This document shows positions 46,971 to 58,837 of a DNA stretch of 64,000 nucleotides, piece after piece. Made by a program: the position numbers and the translations under genes. The notes beneath the pieces were generated by a model. That model had not been told where the DNA came from and made no database searches. It saw only the letters and a program-made list of their open reading frames with translations. The stretch covers positions 40,563,501 to 40,627,500 of the forward strand of contig CM065804.1 of NCBI GenBank assembly GCA_033398695.1, written 5' to 3'. The stretch is from Orobanche coerulescens (Eukaryota; Streptophyta; Magnoliopsida; Lamiales; Orobanchaceae). Positions within the stretch are counted from its first letter, which is position 1; each line of letters opens with the position of its first letter.

Positions 46971-47366
46971 TTTTTAGGACATTGATTCTCGATGTAGCAA
47001 ACTTTTATTTCATATGTTTTGATGTCGTGTGCTTCAGTTATTTGTGTGTAATGTTTGGATTATTTCCAATGGAATGCGCGTTCCCTTCGATTGGTTATCT
47101 TGTTTTTCGATGTTCTACATAATTATTGGTTATGTTTGGTTCGTTAATGTTAATTATGTGTTCTGTTTTGAACCATGCTATCTGCTTGGTATTTGTTATA
47201 TACGCAACAAAACAGGGGGAGTCCTTTTTGTTAATGTCAAAAAGGAGGAGAAACACTCCAAAAACGAACATACTAACATATCGAACAAATTACTTTGATT
47301 CGACATTTTTTAAATGGTTTTGCAGGTATATATTAAATGTTTTGACATCATCAAAAAGGGGGAGAT
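46971..47366 (+). other. 3' untranslated region and polypurine tracts, family A
   Basis: Non-coding; ACAGGGGGAGTCC (about 47212), AAAAGGAGGAGAAAC (about 47238) and the LTR-adjacent AAAAAGGGGGAGAT (47353-47366). Confidence 0.65.
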
Positions 47367-48891
47367 TGTTGACTAAAAGTATTTTGATGATGATTATATT
47401 CAAAATATTTAAGCAAAATCTATCTCATCGAGTTGTTACATTGAAGGAAAATCCTATTCCTAGCGCACGCTACAGGATACATAATAGCGCATGCTATCGA
47501 GGGCAAGTCACCTGCAATCAAGTTGGAATCCTACCTGATGGATAGCACACACAATGCCTATAATATCAGCGCACGCTAAGTTGCCAAACTTAGCGCACGC
47601 TAACATATATTTATAGCGAACGCTATCGCATTTCTCTTAAACAAAGCAGAGGAAAGTGAAGTCTGGACAGAAAAAGGGAAATCATCTGCGCACGCTACGG
47701 AAGTATAATTACGTACGCTATTCAGAGGCCTTAACACATATTACATGACCAAACTTGCGCATGCTACCGGAAATCATATTGAAGTCCAGTAGCTTGTGGA
47801 CTCAAACAAGGAAGCGCTTACGTACGTTATACAAGCTAACATACGTTATCTGGAAAATATGTAGCGCACGCTACAAATCACTTGTTAGCGCGCGCTAAGC
47901 ATTCAAAATCCTACCGTTAGTCACCTTATCCGTTGGAATGCAGAAGTCAAAAAGTAGATCCGGAAAATCTGGAAATCTAATATTAAATAATACTAGCGCA
48001 CGCTAAAGTATAAGTACTAGCGCACGCTAAGTATAATTTTATCCGTTGGAAAAGAGACGTTGGGGAGACAAACCGACAAGATTCAAAGTCAAAAGTGAAG
48101 ACCTGTTGACCAATGCTAACGCACACTACGAGAGACTGTCTAGCGCACGCTAAGACATGTATTTTACTGTTGGTGCAGTTTAATGACCGTTCAGATCAGT
48201 CAAGTCAAAGCTCGATAACTCACGCTATGAAGAGTTATTAGCGCACGCTAATAATACGTTTTTCAGCATATGAAGAAGGACTTGACACTATAAATACCTA
48301 TATAACTTGGGTGTCTCATACACAACTTCAAGCATTCAAGCATTCAAATCATTCTTGAGCTCAGATTTCAATTTATTATTGCATACTAAGTTGTCAGAAG
48401 AAAAGATACAAGAGTGATACACATTGTAATATTTATTATACTTGTATTCTTTTCATTTGGTTGTGAGTGTTGCATCACTCATACACGAGTGTAAGAGAAA
48501 CGAATTAAGAGTCACTAATCCGGTGTTATTAGGATCTTTGATCTGGCATTGTTAGGATTACACTCCAACATTCGTAAGTGAGGATTGTCTAGTTCCAATA
48601 GAACACTAGATACAAAAAGTTTATTTTGAGAGTGGTTGTACTTGGACCAATAGAATACAAGTAGTTGTAAGGGTTGTTGTACTCGGACCGATCTAAGACG
48701 AGACAAGTGTGTGTAGTTGTTCTTTAGCCAATAGAAAAAGAAGTTGGAGAGAGGACATAGGCAAGTTGCCGAACCTCTATAAATCTTTGAGTCTTTTACT
48801 TTCCGCACATTTTACCTTTATTCGTGAGAAAGTTCGATATTCCGCATTACCACTATTCAACCCCCCTTATAGTGGTGAATTTATCTGTTCA
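47367..48891 (+). mobile_element. Family A 3' LTR (partner of the split 5' LTR)
   Basis: 1525 bp, TGTTGACT...CTGTTCA, followed by the TSD cacat (48892-48896). Array of TAGCGCACGCTA words to about 48250, TATA CTATAAATA (48288-48296) and a second TATA-like word at about 48776. It aligns with the three pieces of the 5' LTR. Confidence 0.9.
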
Positions 48892-48896
48892 CACAT

Positions 48897-50030
48897 GCGG
48901 ACATAAGTTGGCAATGTCAGACTCTTGTGGGGATTTCGGATCATTGTGGTTAAAGATCGGTACTATGCAATTTTGGGGGCACTTGCACATCATTGTGTGT
49001 GTTTGATCGGCATTGATGGCACATAGGTGGATTGGCTCGATGGAATATGCAAGTGGCTGGGCACTTGTGCATAAATCTATCAGATGGCTCGGAATGTTGG
49101 AGCAAGTGCGGGTCCTTTCGGTTCTTGTTGGCCAGATAAGCAATGGTCTTTGCTTGGCGCGAGAGCTGAACTTCAGAACACGCGGGAATTGGAATTACGT
49201 GGGAAAGTCTGGACAGTTTGTGTGTGCTTGCAGGGTATTGCATCGATGTGGCATGGGTGGTTCCAGACAGTTAAGTCAGACGGTTACTTAGAGCAATTGT
49301 GGATAAGCAGTTCCAAGCAGTTACAAGAGTTGCAGGGCACACGTCATCATGCGAGAAGTTACTTGGTTGACTGCATGTGCCAGGTGGAGTACTGGGATCC
49401 ATCAGGGCAGTTGTGGGATGGTTACTAGCAAGCGATTACGGACTATTGCGGGACGGTTCCTGAAGAGCTTGTGCGTGGCACTACAAGGCAAAGGCGAGCA
49501 AGTTGTGCGGAAACTACTCGGAACAAGTGGCATGGATGCATGAAGGTATTTGCCACGCTTCGAAACGTGGAATGTCGAACTTTGCCTAGTTGGGGTTGTC
49601 AACTGATGTAGTCCTTTGCTTGGGCTATAAATAGACGAGTTGTACAGTTTTGTAGGTAGAGAGGAAATTGGAAATCTCATAATCAGAGAGTCGAGAGATC
49701 GAACTGAGGATCTTTTGGAGTTGTACAGTGAGGCCTTTTACTTATATATTGATGTGCAATAATATTCAAGGTTGGAGGCCTTTTCTTAACATTCCGCTGA
49801 ACGCTCCTTCTAGCACGAAAGTTTGTCTTGGGCTGTAACTTGGATCATACTAAACACGAGTGGTGTGAGGAAAAACATGAGTGTTTGGTGAGGATCGAAG
49901 GATGATTGGTTGTTGTGTGGACAATCCATGCTGGCACAGGGGTGTATTTCAGTAAAAACTTCTAGCCCGGTTTTAACCCGTGACACCAGCCATCCTTGCT
50001 TAATTCTCCTCCCATAGCCCAATAGTCATC
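48897..50030 (+). mobile_element. LTR-like sequence X, right part
   Basis: Continues X after the family-A insertion. It has GGGCTATAAATAGACG (about 49622) followed by a transcribed-looking region to about 49850. No convincing open frame. The end, and the junction with copia H at about 50030, are unclear. Confidence 0.35.
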
Positions 50031-51690
50031 TGGACCACACCCCTCCTCTCCCACTAAAATGCCGTCCCAGCATCCCACTTCTACAAATCAACCCTGAATG
50101 GTGACCCAGAGTCAACATGATATTTTTAAGCCTAAACATCTGATTAACTTGAATACCACAGTTACGAAATCCTCTCTACCTCAACCCATTTACCGCCCTT
50201 CGTGACCCTAATTGGAAATTGGCTATGGATGATGAATTTGATGCTCTTATTAAAAATAAGACGTGGGAGCTGGTGCCCCGTCCACCTAATGTGAATGTTA
50301 TTTAATAAAGAAAAGTCTAATGGTGATTTTGAGAGGCATAAAGCCCGTCTTGTAGGTGATGGAAAAACTCAATAGGTTGCCATTGATTTTGGTGAGACTT
50401 TCGGTCCGGTGGTGAACCCGGAAATGATCCATACAGTTCTAAGCCTTTTTTGTCAAATAATCGGTCCATCTATCAACTCAATGTCAAGAATGCATTTCTA
50501 CACGATGAGCTCAAGGAAACAGTGTATATGCATCAACCTATGGGTTTTTGGGATCCCACTCATCCAAATTATGTATGTTTACTCCGTAAGAACTTATATG
50601 GACTTAAGAAGGCCCCGATGGCATGGTATAAACATTTTTCAGATTATGTTTCCTCCATTGGTTTATCAAACAACATATCTGACAACTCTTTGTTCATCTA
50701 CAGAAAAGGGTCCGTTGTGGTATACATTTTACTTCATGTTGATGACATTATTCTTACTGCCTCCACATATTCTCTCCATTTCTCCATTATGACTCTCCTT
50801 GCCTCGGAATTTGCTATGAAGGATTTAGGTCCTTTGAATTATTTTCTTGGCATTGTTGTAACTAGCCACAAAGATGGTATGCTTCTTTCACAGTGAAAGT
50901 ATGCTGAGGAGATCATTGATCGTGCTGGCATGTCTTATTGTACTATTTCTACTCCGGTTGATACTAAACCGAATGTGAGCAGCACTTCGGGTGATATATA
51001 TGATGATCCGGCTCACTATCGCAGCATTGCAGACGCACTTCAGTATCTTACTTTCACTAGATCGGATATTTGGTTTGTTGTTCAATATGTTTGCTTACAC
51101 ATACATGCTCCGAGGGACGATCATATGCATGCTCTTAAGCGCATCATCCGGTACATTCATAGTACACTTGATTATGGTTTCCCTCTGCATCCATCTTCAG
51201 TAACTGACCTCATTTCCTACACTATACTGATTGGGGAGGTTGCTCTGACATCAGTCGACATATGGTTATTGTGTTTTTCTTAGGGATAACTTGATCTCTT
51301 GGTCTTATAAACGCCAATCTACTCTCTCTCGTTCGAGTACTGAGACGGAACATAGGGGGTTGCTAATGTTGTCTCGGAGTTATGCTGGATCTCAAATCTT
51401 TTTTTTTTGGAATTAATTTGTCCTATTCATCAGGCTACACTGGTATATATTGTGACAATGTGAGTGCCATCTATCTTTCAGGAAATCTAGTGCAGCATCA
51501 CTAGACCAAGCACATTGAAATGGACATCTATTTTGCTCGTGAGAAGGTTGCGTGAGGACTGGTTCGTGTCCTTTATGTTCCATCCTGTTATCAGATTGCT
51601 GATATTTTCACTAAAGGACTTCCACGGATCTTATTTGAAGATTTTCGGGATTGTCTCCGCATTCGTAAGCCTTCCGTTTCGACTGTGAGG
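50030..51690 (+). pseudogene. Ty1/copia element H: RT and RNase H half
   Basis: Copia blocks in order: ALRDPNWKLAMDDEFDALIK, NVKNAFLHDELKETVYMHQP, NLYGLKKAPMAWYKHF, the catalytic LLHVDDIILTAS, and MKDLGPLNYFLGI. RNase H fragments follow (a LSRSSTETEHRGL-like block in broken frames, RVLYVPSCYQIADIFTKGLP). There are many frameshifts and stops (for example near 50300, 50372, 50895 and 51230). It complements the integrase half at 6700-7735. Confidence 0.78.
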
Positions 51691-51885
51691 TGTGGTAGAT
51701 TATGTAAATATTATTATAGAATATTTTGTAATCTCCTATTTTAAGTTAAAATAGCATAGCGTATATTTTGGTAGAATTAGCACCCAATTTCTACCCTTCG
51801 ATCATGTTGTATAAGTTATATATTAATCTAGTCAAGGAATCAAGAGGACATGGGAAACAATTCTTATATATGACAATACATTTCA
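51691..51885 (+). mobile_element. Copia H 3' LTR (short)
   Basis: After the last RNase H residues and a short GTGAGG tract, a TG-starting AT-rich unit begins at TGTGGTAGATTATG. Its position fits a 3' LTR; the end (TTTCA at 51885) is a guess. No 5' LTR is seen. Confidence 0.4.
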
Positions 51886-51982
51886 TGATATATTCAAATG
51901 ATATTATAAATTACACACATGAATGTTAAGTTGAAACGTGCTATAAATTACTTTAAACATCCTTGTAAATGATATTTGTAGT

Positions 51983-52180
51983 GGCACTACCAGTATCGGT
52001 ACTTAGCCAACGACTACAAGTGGTCGACTAAACCACAAAGTCGTCGGCTCATCAATGACCGTCAGCTAAAGTCTGGTCAGGCTATGTCCGTCGGCCAAGG
52101 TCCAGCAACGGTATTTATGGCCGATCGTTGACTATACTTTTGACTTTAGCCGACAACGGCCCGGTTGTCACCTTAAACTG
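51983..52180. mobile_element. CACTA-like fragment
   Basis: Begins near CACTACCAGTATCGG and contains repeated GTCGGCTAAAG/CTTTAGCCGAC-type words in both orientations, like CACTA subterminal repeats. A matching opposite end was not identified. Confidence 0.35.
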
Positions 52181-52196
52181 GTAAACTTCGGCTGAT

Positions 52197-54129
52197 GGGG
52201 TATTATCCGTACCTTTCCATTTTTAGCAGTTTCCATTTTTGGTGTATGTCTATTTTTATTGACTCTCTTGTAACCGTTTTGACATTTTGAATCTACTTTA
52301 TTCTTGGAGTTTTTCCATTTGGACGAGTTTCGGAGGTGTTTTTACGAAATTCCATTTTATGTTATGTTTTGCCAAATGCGCGTTCGATTCTCATGAAACT
52401 TGTTCGTTTTTGTTGTTTGTTTGTTTGCATGAGTTCGTATGGTTGAGTTGTTCGTGTTGCGACTTTCGCTTTGTCAATCTGACGTCATATCGTGATTTTC
52501 GGACACTTGGGCCATTTTTGTAAATTCCTATAAGTTTAGGGAATTTCATCTTCTCTGTCGTATTTTGGATTCCCCGTAGTCGGAATTGTATTTTCTTGTT
52601 ACGGTTAGGTTCGTCATCGAATATACTTCGTAACCATATTTTTGGTTCGATAACAGGTCTGGGTTTCGGAGTCGTCCGGAACAGTTCGAACAACAGCTTC
52701 TTAGACTGCTGTCCAGTGGAGTGTTACGGCCGTAACACTCCATTCATTACGGCCGTAATGTTGGCCTTGTTACGGCCGTAATGCAGCCCTTGTTATGGAC
52801 GTAATGCAGCCCTTGTTTTAAGAACAGCGGGCAGAGGTCTCATTCTTTCATTTCGTTTTTTCTTCGTCGGGCGACACCAGAGGGCGATTTCTACAACTTT
52901 CGATCTGTGTGTTCTTCGTTTTCCATCACCGTGGTGTTGTAGTAACATATTATTATCAACAAGATCACCCTACACCGTCTGAATCCGAGATGAATAGCTT
53001 AGAACCCTAACTTTGTCCATTTTGGGGGTTTTTCGGGTTTTGCTTGATTAATCTCGAATTGTTCAAGTATGTTGTATTATTCCTTACCAATTGTTGTTAT
53101 TGGGTGATTCCCAATCCGATTTCATCGATTTTAATCCGCGAATTATCGATTCAGGGAGATTTTGCGTAAACCCTCGTCCGTATAGATTGAACGTATATTG
53201 TCATAGCTGGTAATCAGGGTTATGGGTGATTTCCTTTCGATTATTGTTGTCCGTTAGGACTGAGTTATGTTAATCCTTCATTTAGGAACCGTCGTTTTCC
53301 ATCCGGATCGTTCGTAGTCATTATTCATTCCCGATTCTTCGAAGATGTCTCAAAGGCAAGTACTTTACATTTGTTTACGCGTTCTAGTATTTGAATTATG
53401 GCTTTTCGTGGTTATATGGATGGATATGTTTATGTTCACCTAGGGACGGTCCGACGGGGCCTCTAGGGATACATATTGTCGTGAGTGTGCATATTACGAA
53501 CTATGGTTAACCACCCAGGGATGTCCGACGGGGCTCTGCGGGGTACGGTGGCCGTGAGTCTCGTACCAACGGTTAACTTTGAATTATTTTGTTGGAGAAA
53601 TGTGTTTTGTGCTTGTGCACCGTAAATATTCCGGAATATAAATGATTTCTAAAATGATTTTTGGCGTATATTTTCATCTGATTAGAACAGTAGTTCAAAT
53701 GGATTGTACTTGCACTAGCAGTTGTCGCTAACCCCTTAAATGGGGGAAATACTTTTGTATTTCAAGTACAAGTCATGGAAGCAAACGAGCATGTGAGACG
53801 TACGAGGATGATGGGCAGGCGTGATTCTGTTCAATGGTTGTCTATTGGTGTTTTGTTTTGGGATTTCCTTATTATGTCATTTGCTTAAGTACTCGAGTAC
53901 TTCTTTCTTTAATTTATTAATTTTGTGTACCCGTTTTGGGAATAGATTTGATATCAAATTGTATTGTCAAATTTCAGTCTTTGGATTTAAATGTCGTGGA
54001 TTGAGAAATTGTCTGTTGTTGATGATTTATGTCTTTTTTCGTATGTCGTTTTGGTGCGTTAGCCTAGTGGATTCCAAGAGCGGGGTCCACGGCACTGTAA
54101 TATGCCTTGATCGCCTTGGGGGTGTTACA
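52197..54129 (+). mobile_element. Gypsy element D (Tekay-like) 5' LTR
   Basis: Ends GGGGGTGTTACA at 54129, immediately before an iMet PBS. The start is approximate (near GGGGTATTATCCG). It holds TTACGGCCGTAA palindromes at 52724-52803. Its tail shares the GCGGGGTCCACGGCACTGTAAT-type block of the other Tekay-like LTRs. Confidence 0.75.
52724..52803 (+). promoter_or_regulatory. TTACGGCCGTAA palindromes with 23-bp phasing
   Basis: Exact TTACGGCCGTAA at 52724, 52747 and 52770, then the variant TTATGGACGTAA at 52792. Start-to-start spacing is 23, 23 and 22 bp, about two helical turns, which would put the sites on one face of DNA. No clear TATA follows; TTTTAAGAAC at about 52815 is a weak candidate. 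Confidence 0.65.
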
Positions 54130-54134
54130 GAATA

Positions 54135-54148
54135 TGGTATCAGAGCTT
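54135..54148 (+). other. Primer-binding site, element D
   Basis: TGGTATCAGAGCTT five bases after the LTR (iMet type). Confidence 0.88.
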
Positions 54149-54410
54149 AGGTTTATGGATACCTAGGTTGTCGGTTATTTGGGTCGAGTTGAGTGTCGTT
54201 TTTGAACAGTGTCACTGCTATGCCATCATATCAGTACGCCGGTGCTCGTAAGTTCTCCTAACTTGACTCGTTACGTTATTCTGTTCTATTCCCTTCTTGC
54301 TACTTTATTGCGTTTTATGTTGAACTGTACTTACCCATTACTTCTTCAGAATACCTGCTGGTAGAGGACACGGACGCGGTAGGGGACGTGACGCAGCCGG
54401 TGGGGCGGCC

Positions 54411-55450
54411 ATGTCCGATAACTCAGGAACTGATTCGGCGATGCCTTGCTTGTCGAACAGTGTTCCACCCAGTTCTGGAGGCCAGCAGGATCAGTCTGAT
54501 AGCTCCGGCAATGCTCATGAGAATATCGGGGTGGCAAATATTTTACAACAAGTAGCGAACCAGATGACGCTACTGACTCAGGCCGTCTTGGTCGGCCAAG
54601 CAAATGCCAATCCGATTCTGCCCACTGGATCCGGCAATGATAAGCTACTTCAGGACGTGATTCGTATGCGTCCTCCACAGTTTGATGGTGCTTCCGACCC
54701 TTCCGGTTGGGAGAGTTGGTTAATTGAGATGGAGAAAGTATTCGAGGCGGCTAACTGCTCTGAGGAGAGAAAGGTACCCATCTCTCAGTACTTCCTCGCC
54801 AAGGAGGCAGCAACGTGGTGGCAAGCGGTGAAACCGCGTGACCGGGCAGCCACATGGGCAGAGTTCCAAGAGATGATGGAGGACTAATTTTGTCCGTGGC
54901 CAGTTAAAGAGGGGAGGATCCGAGCCTTCTTTGAGGCTAAGCCCCAGGATGTTCCGATTTCGCAGGCAATCAAGGAATACAACCAACAACTTCATTATGT
55001 GAGAAACCAAGTCCGAGATGAGTTAGACAAGATCTGCCTCTTTGACATGCGAATGAAGCCGAGGGTTCGTCACTACATGTCTGGTCTCGGATGTACAACT
55101 CTAAAAGATTATCAAAACAAGGCAATGGCTTATGAGATGTCGTTTTCTGCGACAAATACGGCAACCGAGGGAAAGAAACAGAAGACCTCCGGTCAATTTC
55201 CGGAGGCAAATCTGGCGGGTATCCGAAGGCGCAGTCTGGTTCGCGAGTCTTCGGGAATCAGTCCCCGTCATTTGGGCGAGGAAACGGTTCTAAGTCTGCT
55301 CCTACCGGTTCCATTCGTGGTCCTACCTGCTTTAACTGTGGTCGTCCCGGCCACATGATGAGTGAGTGTGACAGGCCCCCGATTCAGTGTCTTGCTTGCG
55401 GTCGGATGGGACATCGTGCTAAGTATTGTACGGATGCACTTCGAGCACCA
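54411..55450 (+). pseudogene. Element D gag
   Basis: A Gly/Arg-rich leader precedes Met at 54411. The gag core (RPPQFDGASDPSGWESWLIEM, YFLAKEAATWWQAVK) is cut by a TAA at about 54885 that replaces a Gln-type codon. The same frame continues (KEYNQQLHYVRNQVRDELD). A frameshift near 55200 moves the zinc knuckles (CFNCGRPGHMMSEC, CLACGRMGHRAKYC) to another frame. Confidence 0.8.
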
Positions 55451-56065
55451 GTTACTCAGATATCAGCCCCAGCTGCGGGAGAACTAAGCGTGAATCAGGC
55501 ACCGACAGTTTCTCAGCCACATCAGAGTTTTGGTAGAGGTCGAGGATGTGGGCAGCCTTCTAGAGGGGGAGCTTCTAGTGCGGGGTCTGTTCCGCCCCGT
55601 GTGTATGAGATGAGACGAGCTGGAGATCCCGACGCGATGGTGGCTATAGGTACCATTCACATCCTTGACCATCCTGTTTCCGTTTTATTTGATTATGGTG
55701 CTACGCATTCCTTAATATCTATGAATTGTATGCGTCGTCTGCATGTTGATTGCCTAGTTACGTGTGAACCATTTGTTGTTAAACTGCCTAGTGGGGATAG
55801 TATCTTGGGGGACCGTGTGATTAGAGATTTTCCTGTGAGTATCGCGGTGAGGGATTGGCCTTCTAATCTGATTGTGGTAGATATTAAGGATGAGGATCTG
55901 ATTCTTGGTGAGGATTGGCTGGACCATCATGTGGCGATCATGAATTATAGAATGAGAACCGTTTCGATGTTAGCCTCTGATGGTACCGAGCATTCTTTTG
56001 TGGGGCGTAAGCGGAGTAGCCAGAGATTCCTGATCAGCGCTTTGAAAGCGGTGAGACTTCTTTGA
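55450..56065 (+). pseudogene. Element D protease, truncated before RT
   Basis: Same frame as the knuckles: a Gly/Arg linker, then VLFDYGATHSLI and LILGEDWL. The catalytic D-S-G is D-Y-G, predicted inactive. The element stops at about 56065, where a piece of element E begins; RT, RNase H and integrase are absent. Confidence 0.78.
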
Positions 56066-56768
56066 GGAGGTTATACGGGAGTTTGTTGTATTTTGACCCC
56101 TGCGTGGGCAAGTATTGTAATGGAGTTGTATGTTTTTATTGAAAGGCTAAATCGGTCTACTGAGTCTTTTTAGCCTAAAAGGCATTGTCGAGTTGTTCGT
56201 TTGTTGTTACCAGCCAGGTAGATCCTTGAGGAAAGGTTCTACGGCGTGTAATATCCCTGAGCGGATTGGGGGTGTTACATAAATGGTATCGGAGCTTAGG
56301 TTGTGGAAACCTAGGCTGTCGGGTCAAGTCGTGTTGTTTGAGTCTTGTTTCATCGGATTTTATCTAACTGAGTCATGTCGCGACGCGTTGTCTGAGTTCG
56401 TTGGTCGTGATTAGTATCGTGGGGCGATCATCATATTCGTGCGACCTGTGGTTGTAAGTCTCCCTTATTTGTTATTGTGCCTCGTCTGTTGCGAGTTACT
56501 GGTATGATTTGATGTTAAGTGCCGGAATCCCCCTATGGATTTTGATTTCGTGATATGTGGTTATTTGACTCTCATATTTTGTTTATATGAGGAGTGTCGC
56601 TGGTTATGTATTCTTGACTGTTGGTTTCGTCCGCTGCGTGTATATTTCAAGTTGATTTGTTCGTTTGCAAGTGTTTTCGTGAAACCTTGTGCTCAGTATG
56701 TTATGGTAATGTTTATAGGTACGATTTACTCAGTCCGTAAGGGCTTCGGATGGACCAGTGGTTTAGCC
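56066..56768 (+). mobile_element. Element E fragment: LTR tail, PBS and 5' leader
   Basis: 56066-56279 is the last 214 bp of an E-type LTR (ending GGGGGTGTTACA). TGGTATCGGAGC (56284) is the PBS, and the rest is a leader matching, in inverted orientation, about 62090-62431. No TSD was identified at the junction with D. Confidence 0.78.
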
Positions 56769-57549
56769 TGTAACACCCCCAATCCGCTTAGGGATATTAC
56801 ACGCCGTAGAATCTTTCCTCAAGGTTCTACCAGGCTGATAACAAAACCGAACAACTCAACAACGCCTTTAAGGCTAAAATGACTCACTAGACCGATTTAG
56901 TCCTTCAATAAATACATACAACTCAATTAGGATACATGCCCACGCAGGGGTCGAATACAACACACTCCCGTACAACGGGAAAGAAATACTGCAGCGGAAA
57001 ATAATCTATAACTAAAGCAATGACCTCATACGGATCCTCGTGTGATTAGTATCGTTCATCTTTCATCATCCTTCGTACCGACCCTGTGTTATGCTCCCAA
57101 ACCTGAATGCAAAAACAGACATCCACCCTCGAATACTCAGGGGTTAGCAAAACTCCACTGTTTTGCTAGTGCAAGAACAAAGTGCAAATACGAGCCATAC
57201 AATACAAGTTCCAAGAATAATAATAACCAGGAATCCTCAAAGATCCAAACGTAATGAAAAGTACTTCCCGAGGCAAGAGTTTGGGTAAACATTCCAAAAC
57301 TGAAAGATCACAATACAAGGGAAAACAATTTATAAAACGGTTCTAAAATGCCATCGAGAGTTTTAATAGAAATTAGGATTATCAAATCATTCTCTTTCCA
57401 AAAATCAATAGGGTCACAGCCCAAAGGTTTTGTTTCCGCAAATAGAAAACCAACAACATTTCATAGGGTTAAAACCCACGTCACGTGTCCTCGGCGGACA
57501 TAAAATCAATACAATATAATCGCCCAAGATACGTAAACCTTTGTCACCA

Positions 57550-57955
57550 AAAATACAACACCAACTCGTGAATCCAGGGCTATACCATTAGATTCCCTTC
57601 GTGGCCCCGTCGGACCCTCCCAAGGTGAGCATAATGCGTTTTCGAAATCATATACACCAACTCGTGAAGTTTTACTCGTGAATCCAGGGCTATACCATTG
57701 GACTCCCGTCGTGGCCCCGTCGAACCAACCCACGGTGAGTAAAATACATTCACTAAAACATACACACACCCTCGTGAAGTTTTACTCGTGAATCCAGGGC
57801 TATACCATTGGACTCCCGTCGTGGCCCCGTCGAACAAACCCACGGTGAGCAAACACATTCACAAAACATAAGCAACCGCACTCGTGAATCCAGGGCTATA
57901 CCATTGGACTCCCTCCGTGATCCCATCGGACCCTCCCGAGGTGAGCGAAATACAT
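57550..57955. repeat. Four-unit tandem repeat (about 110 bp) in LTR E
   Basis: The AATCCAGGGC word recurs at 57571, 57681, 57791 and 57887 (periods 110, 110 and 96). Each unit also carries GTGGCCCCGTCG-type text and AGGTGAGC/ACGGTGAGC. The same block recurs at about 63213-63615 in the second LTR copy. Confidence 0.88.
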
Positions 57956-58837
57956 TCACACAATTAACACGTCACAACAAGGATATTCATACAATCCACC
58001 AAAGGCAACAAACACAAAGCACGACATAATCGTCAAATGACAACGCACCGAAATTAGATAATATATGCACACATGCGTTATCACGCGCAACATGAACACC
58101 AAACATATCCAAAGAATTCACGTAGTCACTTACAACCCACACAATTTACAAAACACACGCGTTTTGAAAGTAAGCCTTTAACGAGGCTAGCCGAATCCTT
58201 TGAAAACTCATTTCAAACAAACAAACAAACATACCAAGACGATCACCAATCATCATATCCACAAAACAAGAATTATATGGACAAGGTACTTGCCTCGAGA
58301 ATAACACCACACGAATCATCAATCACCAAACGGGATTCAACATCGGAAATCCTTGAGCACCTATAATCCTCCGGGAGGAACAATAAAATATGATTACGAC
58401 GAGAATGAAGGCAAAAACGACGGATATCCCAACAAACTATCGAAAGGAACTCATTGGGGCATTTAATCGAACACTAAATGTTCAATAATTCCCAAGAACA
58501 CTCGAATCGTCAATCGAGTTAAACAAACTCGATATATGGATATACAATCTGTAGAACACGATTAATAACATCATACTACACCAACCGATGTATCAAAATC
58601 GGACTAGAATCGAAATCAAGAACAAATTCTCCAAAAAGTCAACTTGAAGGAAAATCAAGAAATATACCTTGATTCGACGAAACACACGGATTAGATGTTG
58701 ATATAATCAACAAGGATCTTCCAAAAAGCTTTGGAAATGAGTAGAATCGGCCAAGAACACCTCCTACCGGTCACTCCCATCCGCAGCCGCACAGAAACGA
58801 GGAAAAATGAAAAAAAACGAAGTCTGGCCGAGCCAGG

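Larger units (their letters stand above)
8257..48891 (+). mobile_element. Family A: SIRE/Maximus-like Ty1/copia element, heavily nested
   Basis: The outer ends are TG...CA LTRs flanked by the direct repeat cacat (8252-8256 and 48892-48896). The 5' LTR survives in three pieces: 8257-9261, 18626-18930 and 31056-31297. The 3' LTR is 47367-48891. By eye these two LTRs resemble each other more than either resembles a third family-A LTR inside (36762-38299). The interior has an iMet-type PBS, gag, a protease remnant, RT, RNase H, an additional ORF and polypurine tracts. SIRE/Maximus copia elements are known for extra ORFs after pol and repeated polypurine tracts. The element interior is rearranged and non-functional. 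Confidence 0.8.

Noticed and set aside
48950..49680. Overlapping frames of 60-114 residues
   Set aside because: No similarity recognised and no typical codon pattern; they lie in the non-coding LTR-like sequence X.
57506..57959. Several 70-90 residue frames with repeated VGWFDGATTGVQWYSPGF-like text
   Set aside because: They are translations of the 110-bp tandem repeat in LTR E and recur at 63169-63622; no start or domain.
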